A stretch of DNA of 50,418 nt from Nostocoides jenkinsii Ben 74 (lineage in GTDB: Bacteria; Actinomycetota; Actinomycetes; Actinomycetales; Dermatophilaceae): positions 346,893-397,310 of the forward strand of contig NZ_HF571038.1 of NCBI RefSeq assembly GCF_001046875.1, read 5' to 3'. The translations under genes and the position numbers were made by a program. The stretch's first letter is position 1. Every line of letters begins with the position of its first letter. The notes beneath the pieces are model-generated. The model saw nothing but the letters and a program-made list of their open reading frames with translations. It did no database searches and had not been told where the DNA came from. Below, piece after piece: positions 36,601 to 44,686 of this stretch.

Positions 36601-39451
36601 CGTCGGCAACTATGAGTTCAAGGTCGCGCACGGACTGAACTGGGACGAAAACTATGGCGTCGGCGGCGCGCCGGGAGGCGCAAATGTGCCGTTCTCGGTG
36701 TCCAAGGCCGGCGTGGTGGTAACCATCACCTATGTCTTGGCTACCCACCAGATCACCGTGACCACCTCGAGCTCGGGGCCCGCCCCCGACTTGAAGGCCG
36801 CCAAGGCGTTCTGGGTGACCCCGACACTGCTGGCGTGGCCCGCGGACGCCATTCCCGACGGCGCCAACCCCGCACTACTGAAGTGGCGCCTGCACTATGC
36901 GCCCAATGCGGGCATGAGCATCGACGCCGAGGACCTGCCCGGGAGCAAGAGCCTGCCGTTGCGCTACGACTCGGCCGGCCTGCCTGCCTCGGTGACCTCG
37001 TCCTACCCCGAGCTGCGCGGTTACCTGGCTCTTCGCCTCAACAGCGTCGCCGCGCAGCAGGCACCGACGATCCTGCGTGGCCAGGTGGCGGTGGCGCTCT
37101 ACGACAACGTAGGCGCCCTCCTCGACGCGACCGGAGTCCAGACGGCGCACGTGCTCGACAGTCTGTATGCCGCGAGCGCCACCACCCGGTCATACGGCGC
37201 GACCTTCGCCGGCACCGGCGGCCCCACCTATCGCGTGTGGGCTCCCACCGCCAAAAAGGTCACGCTGTTGACGTGGTCCGCCTCCGCACCCGGTGACGCG
37301 CCCATCAGCACGGCCAAGCGCACGGCCATGATTCGCGCAACCGACGGCTCGTGGTCGGTCAAGGCTGGCGCGAAGAACGCCCGCTACCTCTACGAGGTCG
37401 TGGTCTATGCCCGCAGCACCGGCAAGATCGAGACGGTGCGCGTGACCGATCCCTACTCCGTCGCGCTCACCCTCAACTCGACGCGCTCAGTGGCGGTCAA
37501 TCTCAAGGACCCCACCTTCCGCCCGACGCTGTGGACGACGACCAAGCAGCCCGGCTTGGCGCGCTTCGCCGACACGTCGATCTACGAGTTGCACGTGCGC
37601 GACTTCTCCATCTCCGACACCTCGGTGCCGGCCGAACAGCGCGGCTCCTATCTCGCCTTCGCCGGCAACGGCAAGGGCATGCAGCACCTCAAGGCACTGC
37701 GCGGCGCGGGGCTCAACACCATCCACCTGCTGCCGACCTTCGACATCGCCTCGATCCAGGAGGACCCGGCGAAGCAGTCGACTCCGCAGTGCGACCTTTC
37801 CAGCATGGCGCCGGACAGTGAGCAGCAGCAGGCCTGCATCGACGCGATCCGCGGCAACGACGCCTTCAACTGGGGCTATGACCCGTGGCACTGGATGGCG
37901 CCGGAAGGCTCCTATGCCTCCACCCCCACGGCGGCTGACGGCGGCAAGCGCGTCGCCGAGTTCCGCACGATGGTCGGCGGCCTCCACCGGGCCGGGCTGC
38001 GGGTGGTCCTCGACCAGGTGTTCAACCACACCCCCACCTCGGGGCTGGCCGACACCAGCGTGCTCGACAAGGTGGTTCCCGACTACTACCAGCGTCTGAA
38101 CGCCACTGGCGCCGTGGAGACCTCCACGTGCTGCCAGAACATCGCGACGGAGCACCTGATGGCCCAAAAGGCCATGGTCGACGCCGTCGTCATGTGGGCG
38201 CGCGACTACAAGATCGACGGCTTCCGGTTCGACCTGATGGGCCACCACTCGCGAGCCAACCTGCTTGCGGTCCGGGCGGCGCTGAACAAGCTCACCGTCA
38301 CCAATAGCGGCGTCAACGGCAAGAAGGTCTATCTGTATGGCGAGGGCTGGAACTTCGGCGAGGTGGCCGGCAACGCGCTCTTCTATCAGGCGACGCAGGG
38401 CCAGCTCGGTGGCACGCACATCGGCACCTTCTCCGACCGGTTGCGCGATGCGGTGCGCGGCGGCGGGCCGTTCGATGAGGACCCGCGCAAGCAGGGCTTC
38501 GGCAGTGGTGAATTCACTGACCCCAACGGAGCGCCGATCAACGACGCGGCGGCAACCACGCTCAAGCACGACACCGACCTCGTCCAACTCGGTCTCGCGG
38601 CCAATCTCAAGTCGTTCACCTTCCGGCTCAACTCCACCGGTGAGGTGGCGCGCGGCGATCAGGTCGACTACAACGGGTCACCCGCGGGCTACGCGACCAA
38701 TCCGGACGAAGTCATCACCTATGTGGACGCGCACGACAACGAGACCCTGTTCGACAGTTTGACCTTCAAGCTGCCCGTAGCAACTTCGATGGCGGATCGG
38801 GTCCGGATGAACACCCTGTCCCTAGCGACGACGGTGCTCGCCCAGACGCCGAGCTTCTGGCATGCCGGGACGGACCTGTTGCGCAGCAAGTCCCTGGATC
38901 GCAACAGCTACGACAGCGGCGACTGGTTCAACCGCCTCGACTGGACGGGCGCGGACAACGGCTTCGGCCACGGCCTGCCGTTGCAAGGCGACAACGGCGC
39001 AAAGTGGAGCTACATGCGGCCTCTCCTGGCCAATACGTCGCTCAAGCCGTCGGCCGGCGACGTCGCCCAGGCAAGCGCGATGGCTCAGGACCTGCTGCGG
39101 GTGCGCTACTCCAGCCGCCTCTTCCGGCTCGGTTCGGCCGCGGCGATCAACGCCAAGGTGAGCTTCCCGGTGAGTGGCACGGCCGACGCACAGCCCGGCG
39201 TGATCGTGATGCGCATCGACGACACCGTGGGCGCCGACCTCGATCCGTCGCTGGCGGGAGCGTTGATCGTCTTCAACGCCAGCCCGACCACCATCTCCCA
39301 GAAGGTCCCCGGGCTCAGCGGTGTGAGCCTGAGCCTCTCGCCAGTTCAGGCGGGCGGCGCCGACCCGGTGGTAAAGACCGCCACCTGGACCGCCTCGACG
39401 GGCACGGCCGGCGTCCCCGGGCGGACCGTGGCGGTCTTCCTCCAGAAGTAG
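33635..39451 (+). CDS. Secreted bifunctional alpha-amylase/pullulanase
   Basis: 1938 residues, starting at ATG 33635 with AAGGAG. Order: signal peptide (about 1-30), an X25-like starch-binding repeat (about 34-126), a first GH13 catalytic domain with DGFRIDTVKHVN (about 401-412), FGEIFDSNP (about 441) and GNHDRGR (about 510), two more X25-like repeats sharing SELGC-W-P-C and YGxGGA-GGAN (about 846-945 and 948-1045), then a pullulanase-type GH13_14 half with its N-terminal domains and FNWGYDPWHWMAPEGSY (about 1410), DGFRFDLMGHHS (about 1527), YGEGWNFGE (about 1567) and DAHDNETLFD (about 1697). Cleaves alpha-1,4 and alpha-1,6 bonds of starch outside the cell. A 22-bp terminator follows three bases after the stop. 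Confidence 0.94.
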   Translation: MHFRRSTAVIAAFFLAVVGYLPSVATAQAAARTATLVGSLQSELGCDRDWNPECTATDLTQVGTSSTYEKTFTVPAGSWELKVAINHSWDEGYGAAGGGNIPLVLEGPAQLTVAYDDETHKVGLTPVIAGGVSAADKKGPLDSLRAGLTKERFYFLMADRFANGSAANDTGGLTGDRLATGLDKTDTGFYHGGDLRGVIGKLDYIKGLGTTAIWLTPSFKNRPVQGSGANASAGYHGYWITDFTQIDPHLGTNAEMKELITKAHAKGMKVFFDIITNHTADVIDYANGGDYHYVSKASSPYRDASGTAFDDRDYAGGTTFPTLDPATSFPYQPVFRTPADASVKVPAWLNDRTLYHNRGDSTFAGESSEYGDFVGLDDLFTERPEVVKGMGEIYKTWVDLGIDGFRIDTVKHVNLKFWEQFAPAILGHAAAIGNPDFFMFGEIFDSNPKFVSQYTTTGKLPAALDFSFQEAAIDFAGGSATTRLRDMFAGDDYFTDGDSNIYESPTFLGNHDRGRAAWMIQSKGFAGTELLNRVKLANSLMYLTRGQPIVYYGDEQGLIGSGGDKDAREDLFATKVAQYAEEANLTGPSGSRNRYSTTAPLYVQLRKLAALRQANPALADGAQIHRYASNDPGIYAFSRIRQGQNLEYLVVANNATTAKTASFNVTARNAGFTPLLGGTEVRANASARVTVTVPALSVRVFKAKAKLPARTSAPAVYLTSPAPGGVVSGRAQISAAVTQSAFAQATFRVRPVGTTAWQTIGTDDAQPYSVYHDVSAMAPGTMLEYRVVLKDSSGNFSAKSSYAVVGAPGAKMAKPGTSTRSDRRGPSAIASVNAVGPVTQPDAVAVAGSLDSELGCTGENDGDWQPYCDQAQMTLDPSDQIWKLTVTIPAGEYEYKAALNKSWTENYGLGGALGGANVKVTTDGNPVTFFYDHSTHWITSDANGPIITAPGSMQSELGCPGDWQPDCMNPWLQDPDGDGTYTWRSDQLPVGNYEFKVAHGLNWDENYGVGGAPGGANVPFSVSKAGVVVTITYVLATHQITVTTSSSGPAPDLKAAKAFWVTPTLLAWPADAIPDGANPALLKWRLHYAPNAGMSIDAEDLPGSKSLPLRYDSAGLPASVTSSYPELRGYLALRLNSVAAQQAPTILRGQVAVALYDNVGALLDATGVQTAHVLDSLYAASATTRSYGATFAGTGGPTYRVWAPTAKKVTLLTWSASAPGDAPISTAKRTAMIRATDGSWSVKAGAKNARYLYEVVVYARSTGKIETVRVTDPYSVALTLNSTRSVAVNLKDPTFRPTLWTTTKQPGLARFADTSIYELHVRDFSISDTSVPAEQRGSYLAFAGNGKGMQHLKALRGAGLNTIHLLPTFDIASIQEDPAKQSTPQCDLSSMAPDSEQQQACIDAIRGNDAFNWGYDPWHWMAPEGSYASTPTAADGGKRVAEFRTMVGGLHRAGLRVVLDQVFNHTPTSGLADTSVLDKVVPDYYQRLNATGAVETSTCCQNIATEHLMAQKAMVDAVVMWARDYKIDGFRFDLMGHHSRANLLAVRAALNKLTVTNSGVNGKKVYLYGEGWNFGEVAGNALFYQATQGQLGGTHIGTFSDRLRDAVRGGGPFDEDPRKQGFGSGEFTDPNGAPINDAAATTLKHDTDLVQLGLAANLKSFTFRLNSTGEVARGDQVDYNGSPAGYATNPDEVITYVDAHDNETLFDSLTFKLPVATSMADRVRMNTLSLATTVLAQTPSFWHAGTDLLRSKSLDRNSYDSGDWFNRLDWTGADNGFGHGLPLQGDNGAKWSYMRPLLANTSLKPSAGDVAQASAMAQDLLRVRYSSRLFRLGSAAAINAKVSFPVSGTADAQPGVIVMRIDDTVGADLDPSLAGALIVFNASPTTISQKVPGLSGVSLSLSPVQAGGADPVVKTATWTASTGTAGVPGRTVAVFLQK

Positions 39452-39453
39452 CG

Positions 39454-39502
39454 GACACAACGAGGGGCCGGGGCCTTATCGGCCCCGGCCCCTCGTTGTG
39501 TC
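39454..39502. terminator. 22-bp perfect stem, bidirectional terminator
   Basis: Arms 39454-39475 and 39481-39502 pair perfectly around the loop TTATC. It sits two bases after the amylase-pullulanase stop (39451) and between that gene and the convergent VWA gene, so it can serve both. No U-run follows. Confidence 0.9.
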
Positions 39503-39532
39503 AGCGGCTACGCCGCCAGGGTTAGGACCAGA

Positions 39533-41155
39533 TCAGGGCGTCGCGAAGAGCGCTTGGGCGAATGCCCCAGGGACATCCTTCATCGAGAGTACGCGAACGG
39601 TGACACCCTTCGTGAGGTCAGCGACCTCCTTCAGGGGCCCAATCCGGCCCTCCGGGTCGACAATAAGGTAGCTGATCGACACCGGCTCCTTGGGGTTGTA
39701 GGTCTTCTTGAGGTAGTCCGAGAGTTGCTTCAGCGTCATCGAGTTGGCCGCGGCCTCGTTGTTGCCGTCACTGAGGACGATCAACTGGTTGAGGTAGCCC
39801 TCCCGGTAGTTCTTCGGCGCATGCTGATACGCCTTGCGCACCGCGAGGTAGAGCGGCGTTCCACCACCGGCGCGCGCATCTCGCAGGGCGCGACGGATCT
39901 CGTCGGAGTGAATCTGGCCGCCATCGACCGGGGTGTCATTGATTTCGAGCGTCAGGCCGTCGTCGATGATGTCGCGGCCCCCTGAGGTGTGGAAGAACCA
40001 CACCGTCGAGGCGGCCTTGGGCGACGCCAAGTCGTAGGCCTTGTTGGCCAGCGTCCGCACCAAGTCCAATCGACTCAGCTTCGATCCCGGGAACGGCAGG
40101 TTCATCGACCCGGACAGGTCGATCAGCGCCATGGTCGACCCGTGCGTATGCATGGCCGTCCACGCCCCGCGGACAGCACCAATGGTGGCCTCGTCGAACA
40201 CTGCCGGCTCCAGGGCCGTCACGCCCACGGAGTCTGTGCCGATGGTGGGTGGGGCACCCTTCGGACTGCGCCACCCAGCAGCCTGCAGCGTGATCTGACC
40301 ACCCGGAGTCCGCGCGTAGTCGGCGAACGCCTTAGCGTTCTCTCCGCCAGCGTCGCTCGCCGCCACGACGAGTGGAACCGTGGCCGCGCCGGCGGCCAGC
40401 GGGATGCTGACGAACTCGACTTGCGGATTGCCGGCGTTGTGGACGATCACATCGCGCTCAGTGGTCAGCACCGCCGACACGGTCCGCGCAAAGTCATCCG
40501 TGCTCACCGCGTCCAAAAGGTCGTTTGCCTCTGCGACGGTGTCGGTCAAGGTGGTGATCTTCTGCTCCGAGTGGATCACCGCGAAGTCGGCCTTAGAGGG
40601 CGCGTAGTAGTCCGGTGACTTGGTCAACGGCTTCCCACCATTGGCCAGGGCCGTCAACGTCCCGAAGCCGACGGCGCCGACGAGAGTCTTCTGCGGGTCC
40701 GGCGACGCGATCCGGAAGGCACCCCATTCGGGGTGACCCATGCCCTTCCACGTCTTATCGCCGTTGAACAGATCCTGGACAACCTCCGGCATCAGCGGCT
40801 GGGGCCAACCGGGTTCGGTGGCCATCTCCTTGGGCAACGCGAGCACAACCGGCGTAGAGGGCACGGACTCGTGACCGGGGCGTCCGGCACCGTGAGCGTG
40901 ATCGCGGCCGACGCCGGGTCTGTCGCCCACACCTTGTCGCCCGTCGCCGCCGGGCACGTCTTGCCCAAAGACTTGACGAAGGCGGAGTCGAGGTCGGCGG
41001 CAAAGGGGTCGCGCTCGGTCCCGGTCCAGAAGGTCAACGGCGTGGGACACCCCCGCGCGTCGGCCGTCGCCACCCAATGCCAGCGCCGCCAACCAGGCAA
41101 TTGCCCGATTCCGACCCCCGGACGGCGCTGCATGCGCACCCCGCGATCGCGACAT
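39533..41155 (-). CDS. Substrate-binding and VWA-domain protein (two compensating frameshifts)
   Basis: About 540 residues after correction. N-terminal signal-like hydrophobic stretch (RAIAWLAALALVATADARG), a periplasmic-binding-protein-like half (STPVVLALPKEMATEPGW, FARTVSAVLTTERDVI), and a C-terminal von Willebrand A domain with the MIDAS start ALIDLSGSMNLPF and IVLSDGNNEAAANS. The raw frame is open from 41155 to 39533, but about 67 residues between the two shifts are read out of frame. An extra base in CCC at 41073-41075 and a missing base near 40862-40866 restore CPTPLTFWTGTERD through PASAAITLTVPDAP. Start ATG 41155 follows AGGTGG. Family members are actinobacterial surface proteins with unknown ligand. 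Confidence 0.85.
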   Translation of the reverse strand: MSRSRGAHAAPSGGRNRAIAWLAALALGGDGRRAGVSHAVDLLDRDRARPLCRRPRLRLRQVFGQDVPGGDGRQGVGDRPGVGRDHAHGAGRPGHESVPSTPVVLALPKEMATEPGWPQPLMPEVVQDLFNGDKTWKGMGHPEWGAFRIASPDPQKTLVGAVGFGTLTALANGGKPLTKSPDYYAPSKADFAVIHSEQKITTLTDTVAEANDLLDAVSTDDFARTVSAVLTTERDVIVHNAGNPQVEFVSIPLAAGAATVPLVVAASDAGGENAKAFADYARTPGGQITLQAAGWRSPKGAPPTIGTDSVGVTALEPAVFDEATIGAVRGAWTAMHTHGSTMALIDLSGSMNLPFPGSKLSRLDLVRTLANKAYDLASPKAASTVWFFHTSGGRDIIDDGLTLEINDTPVDGGQIHSDEIRRALRDARAGGGTPLYLAVRKAYQHAPKNYREGYLNQLIVLSDGNNEAAANSMTLKQLSDYLKKTYNPKEPVSISYLIVDPEGRIGPLKEVADLTKGVTVRVLSMKDVPGAFAQALFATP

Positions 41156-41276
41156 GACCACCTCGTCCATCCCCGCCGATCCGAAATTCGGCCGACGTGT
41201 CGCGCGCGAACAATATCCGAGGAAGTTGAAGTATCTACTTTACTCCCGACGAAATCTCGCGGTCGTTATCGGGTGG

Positions 41277-42425
41277 TTACCGACGGTTAGTAAAGACCAC
41301 CGTCGCGCCTGCCTGCGGCCAGGTCTCGATGGCGGTCAACGCCCCCGGCCCGTGCGCCAATCGCCAGGACGCGTCCATCCCCATCCCGAGAATGTCAGCA
41401 AGCACGACCATGATGGGTTTGCGGTGCGCGACGATCACTTGGGTGCCGCCCGCGGCGACGCGCGCGGCATACGCCCGAAGAACGCGCTCGGTGAGGTCCC
41501 GATGCGTCTCGCCGCCGGGGCGAGCGTATGCCGGGTCCGACCGCAACCGCTCGACATCGGCGGGCGCTTGCGACATGAGATCGCGCATCGCTACGCCATC
41601 CCAGTCGCCGAAGTTCTGCTCGTCCCAGTCGGGATCCTCGCCCGCAGTGACTCCGAGGGCCGCGGCGATAGGGACGCCGGTCTGCCGGGCGCGGGCCAGC
41701 GTGGAGGTGGTCAAGGTCGCCGAGCCCCCGGCGACGAGGTCGGCGACCAGACGCGCCGCGTGGGCGGCCTGCTCGCGGCCCAGGTCGCTCAGGTCAGGGT
41801 CCGCTCCCCCGCGCCCGTCGAGGCGACCCTGCTCGGTGAACGCCGTCACGCCGTGGCGCACCAGGATGATCCGGGTGGGCTCCCCGAGCGGAGGCACCGG
41901 CCTCGGCTGGGCCGCGATCGCCGGCTCCCCCGGGTGTTCCTCCTCCGCCAACCGATCGGCCGCCAACTCCTCGGAGAGTCCGGCGTCGCGGCGAATCGTG
42001 CGGCCGTCCATCCCGTCGTTGGAGAGGGCATCGGCGGCCTTATTGCGTTCGCGGGGAATCCAGGTGAAGTCGACCGATCCTCCGGCCGCGACGATGCGCT
42101 CGATGATCTCCTTGGCCTCCAGCGCGAGCGTGCGCATGTCGGCATGCTTGATCTTCCACCGCCCCGACATTTGCTCGACGACGAGTTTGGAGTCCATGGC
42201 AACAGTGATGCGCGCGCCCGGGTCGATCACCTCCGCTGCTTGCAAGCCGGCGATCAGCCCGGAGTACTCCGCGACATTGTTGGACGCTTTGCCCAGCGGC
42301 GCGGCGCGTTCGGCGATGACGCGGCCGCCTTCGTCGCGCACCAGTGCGCCATACCCGGCGATGCCTGGATTGCCGCGGGAGCCGCCGTCGGCCTCAATGC
42401 GCAGCCGTCTGTGCGTGGCCGCCAC
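41277..42425 (-). CDS. RNase HI fused to a histidine phosphatase
   Basis: 382 residues. N-terminal RNase HI (about 5-140): RIEADGGSRGNPGIAGYGALVRD, ASNNVAEYSGLIAGLQAAE (Glu), TVAMDSKLVVEQMSGRWKIKH and IPRERNKAADALSNDGMD. C-terminal histidine (acid) phosphatase/CobC-like domain (about 180-382) with the RHG motif ILVRHGVTAFTEQGRLDGR, GGETHRDLTERV and VIVAHRKPIMVVLADIL. The same fusion is known in mycobacteria (Rv2228c type), where the phosphatase half has been linked to cobalamin or alpha-ribazole processing. It removes RNA from RNA-DNA hybrids. Overlap in operon with the zinc-ribbon gene: three-base gap. Confidence 0.94.
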   Translation of the reverse strand: MAATHRRLRIEADGGSRGNPGIAGYGALVRDEGGRVIAERAAPLGKASNNVAEYSGLIAGLQAAEVIDPGARITVAMDSKLVVEQMSGRWKIKHADMRTLALEAKEIIERIVAAGGSVDFTWIPRERNKAADALSNDGMDGRTIRRDAGLSEELAADRLAEEEHPGEPAIAAQPRPVPPLGEPTRIILVRHGVTAFTEQGRLDGRGGADPDLSDLGREQAAHAARLVADLVAGGSATLTTSTLARARQTGVPIAAALGVTAGEDPDWDEQNFGDWDGVAMRDLMSQAPADVERLRSDPAYARPGGETHRDLTERVLRAYAARVAAGGTQVIVAHRKPIMVVLADILGMGMDASWRLAHGPGALTAIETWPQAGATVVFTNRR

Positions 42426-42428
42426 CTC

Positions 42429-43169
42429 TTAGAGGCCGGACTCGGGGGTGCGCACGAGGATGCGCCCGCACTCCTCGCACCGCAGGACCTCATCGGCGGC
42501 GGCGCCGCGAATGGCGTCGAGGTCGGCGGCGTTGACCTCCAACTGACAGCCGAGGCACCGGCGCTGACGCAGGGCGGCGGCACCCACGCCCGATCGCGTG
42601 CCGCGCAACCTCTCATAGAGACCGACGAGATCGTCGCCGACCTCTTCAGCGATGCCTGCGCGCGGGGCTTGCGCATGGACCGCAGCCTGGTCGAGATCGG
42701 CGTAGGCGTGGTCGCGCTCGGCGAGCACCGCGGCGAGGTCGGCCTCCAGCGCCGCCAGGCCCTCCCGGCGGTGTGCCACCACCGCGTCGACGGCCTCGGC
42801 GCGCTCCATGACCTCCAACTCGATCTCCTCGAGTTCGCTCTGCCGGCGGGCGAGGCTCATGAGTTCGTGTTGCAACGCCTGCAGGTCCTTGGGGCTGCAC
42901 GTGCCGGAGTCGAGTCGGGCCTGATCGCGCGCCGCCCGGTCGCGGACGAGTTGGACATCCCCCTCGGCGCGGGCCAACTCCGTCGCCACATCGCTCGCCG
43001 TCGTCTCGGCGCGCACGACCCCGTCACGGGCCGAGGCAACCTCGGCAGCCAATTCGGTCGCGCGCGCGGCGGCCGGCAGGGTCGCGCGCTGGTGCGCCAA
43101 GCGCGCAAGCTCGCTGTCGACGGCTTGGAGGTCGAGCAACCGAAGCTGCCGGGACGGCTCTGCCTTCAC
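42429..43169 (-). CDS. Coiled-coil zinc-ribbon protein (Rv2229c type)
   Basis: 246 residues. A long coiled coil (about 15-180: LDLQAVDSELARLAHQRATLPA to VMERAEAVDAVVAHRREGLAALEADLAAV) ends in a C4 zinc ribbon, CLGC near 205 and CEECG near 230 (RCLGCQLEVNAAD, EVLRCEECGRILVR). Actinobacterial members lie next to the RNase HI fusion and nif3. The function is not settled; proposed nucleic-acid contact through the ribbon. The 30-bp gap to nif3 and 3-bp gap to the RNase gene suggest one transcript. Confidence 0.92.
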   Translation of the reverse strand: MKAEPSRQLRLLDLQAVDSELARLAHQRATLPAAARATELAAEVASARDGVVRAETTASDVATELARAEGDVQLVRDRAARDQARLDSGTCSPKDLQALQHELMSLARRQSELEEIELEVMERAEAVDAVVAHRREGLAALEADLAAVLAERDHAYADLDQAAVHAQAPRAGIAEEVGDDLVGLYERLRGTRSGVGAAALRQRRCLGCQLEVNAADLDAIRGAAADEVLRCEECGRILVRTPESGL

Positions 43170-43199
43170 GTTTCATCCTTCTGATCGGGTTCGCTCAAC

Positions 43200-44015
43200 C
43201 TATCCCGGGGTGATCACGAAGCTCCACGGGTCCGTGCAGATCGCGCTCGTCACGATCTCGACGCCATCGCCCAGGGCCGTCGCCAGGTCCGCAGCGACCT
43301 CGGCCAGCCACAGGCTTTCGGAGGCCCAGTGACCCGCATCGATGAGGTATGGCGATCCCCCCCGCGCTTCTTCCCTCGCCTCGAGCGCGGGGTGATGCCG
43401 CAGGTCCGCGGTGACGTAGACATCGGCCCCGCCGGCGCGAACCGCGTCGAACAAGTCATCGCCCGCTCCCCCGAGGACGGCGATGCGCTGCACCGGCGCC
43501 TCCGGTGGGCCGGAGACGCGGATGCCGACGGGCGCGGCGGGCAGGGCCTGCGCCACCCGCTGCGCGAAGGCACCCAGGGTGGTCGCTTCGGCGAGGTCAC
43601 CGATCCGCCCCAGCGGTTGCCCTTCGGCGATCTGCAACGGTTGCGGATCGAGGATGCCGCAGGCTGCTGCGAGCGCCGCCGACACCCCGCGCTCGGCCAC
43701 ATCGGCGTTGGTGTGCGCGACATACAGCGCGATATCGCCCAGGATGAGGTTGGTGATCGACGCGCCCTTGGCTCGGGTCACCGCGACCGAGTGGACGCCC
43801 CGCATCAGCAGCGGGTGGTGGGTCAACAGCAGTTCGGCTCCGAGCACACGTGCTTCGTCGATGACCGCCAAGGTCGGATCGACCGCGAGCAAGATGCGCG
43901 TGACCGGCTGCTCCGGGTCACCCGTCACCAGCCCGACGCGGTCCCAACTCTGCGCCGTGTCCGGCGGATAGAGCGCCTCCAGCACCGCGATGACGTCAGC
44001 AAGAGACGTGGTCAT
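43200..44015 (-). CDS. Nif3-like dinuclear metal protein
   Basis: 271 residues of the Nif3/YbgI/YqfO family: TAQSWDRVGLVTGDPEQPVTRILLAVDPT, ELLLTHHPLLMRGVHSVA (metal site HHP), YVAHTNADVAERGVSAALA, and VYVTADLRHHPALEA, GSPYLIDAGHWASESLW. Forms a ring-shaped hexamer binding two metals per subunit; sometimes annotated as GTP cyclohydrolase I type 2, but the function is uncertain. ATG 44015 sits one base after the end of the tRNA-Val gene, so the mRNA may be freed by tRNA 3' processing and be nearly leaderless. In-frame codons through the tRNA are not coding. Confidence 0.92.
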   Translation of the reverse strand: MTTSLADVIAVLEALYPPDTAQSWDRVGLVTGDPEQPVTRILLAVDPTLAVIDEARVLGAELLLTHHPLLMRGVHSVAVTRAKGASITNLILGDIALYVAHTNADVAERGVSAALAAACGILDPQPLQIAEGQPLGRIGDLAEATTLGAFAQRVAQALPAAPVGIRVSGPPEAPVQRIAVLGGAGDDLFDAVRAGGADVYVTADLRHHPALEAREEARGGSPYLIDAGHWASESLWLAEVAADLATALGDGVEIVTSAICTDPWSFVITPG

Positions 44016-44016
44016 G

Positions 44017-44089
44017 TGGGCCCGGCCGGGCTCGAACCGACGACATCCACGGTGTAAACGTGGCGCTCTACCAACTGAGCTACAGGCCC
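44017..44089 (-). tRNA. tRNA-Val (UAC)
   Basis: 73 nt. Acceptor stem GGGCCUG/CGGGCCC with one G-U pair, D-arm GCTCAGTTGGTAGAGC, anticodon stem-loop CCACG-TTTACAC-CGTGG with anticodon UAC (Val, GUA/GUG), T-arm GTCGG-TTCGAGC-CCGGC, discriminator A. CCA is not encoded: the following bases are C then the ATG of nif3. Confidence 0.95.
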
Positions 44090-44161
44090 CGGAATCCGGA
44101 CTCGCCGACGGCGACCCCGGTCCGCTGATCACATTGTGTCAGTGGATCCGCTCTGGTTGCG

Positions 44162-44615
44162 TCACGAATCCTGCGGCCCGGCGACGGTGACATAGGTGCA
44201 CCCGCCGCTGGGATACGCCGGCCCTGCCACGAGGACGGTCACTTGGTAGAAGAACTGGGCACTGTTCGCGCCGGTGACCGGGACGGACGGATCCTGCGCC
44301 CTGGGAGTAGGACCCGTCCGCGGTGTAGACGCCGCCCTGCGGGAGCACGATATCGGAGGCCGACGTGAACGGTCCGGTCCCGCTTTCTCCCCGTGCGAGG
44401 TCGGTCGCCTGCACGACATCGCCGGTCACCAGACCCTGGATGAACACGAAGAAGGTCGGACTCTCCTGAGGGCCAGTCAAGAGGGGATAGACCAGGACCG
44501 GCGAGGCATCGGGGCAGACGCTACTGCCGGCGAGCGCCGGGGCTGCCGCAGTGGCCATCAGGACGGGGGCGGACCACAACGTCCCGCGGGCGACGGCTCG
44601 GCAAGGCTGGCACAC
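44162..44615 (-). CDS. Small secreted protein of unknown function (frameshifted)
   Basis: About 150 residues after correction. N-terminal signal-like sequence from GTG 44615 (VARGTLWSAPVLMATAAAPALAGS), then a beta-rich domain with FFVFIQGLVTGDVVQATDL and ASDIVLPQGGVYTADGSYSQ. The frame breaks in a CCC run at 44299-44301: removing one base joins QAQDPSVPVTGANSAQFFYQ and a clean ending (CTYVTVAGPQDS) with a stop at 44162. Without correction the frame ends at 44139 with low-complexity sequence. Family unknown. Confidence 0.55.
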
Positions 44616-44635
44616 AACTTTCGGCAGGGGCAGGG

Positions 44636-44649
44636 TTGACAGTTGTCAA
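44636..44649. promoter_or_regulatory. TTGACA-type palindrome upstream of the secreted-protein gene
   Basis: TTGACA-GT-TGTCAA, a perfect 6-bp inverted repeat in an AT-richer stretch between ahpE (ends 44687) and the start of the small secreted gene (44615). It could be a -35 element or an operator. Confidence 0.35.
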
Positions 44650-44686
44650 GAAGGACCAGATTACCCGCTGCCGCGGCGCGTCGCGC

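Noticed and set aside
34256-36748. Long minus-strand open frame (830 codons) antisense to the amylase-pullulanase gene
   Set aside because: The composition is that of a shadow frame in a GC-rich gene, with no domain or start signal; the opposite strand holds a clear protein.
44016-44132. Extended Nif3 N-terminus reading through the tRNA
   Set aside because: The sequence folds as tRNA-Val; ATG 44015 starts the family-like protein.
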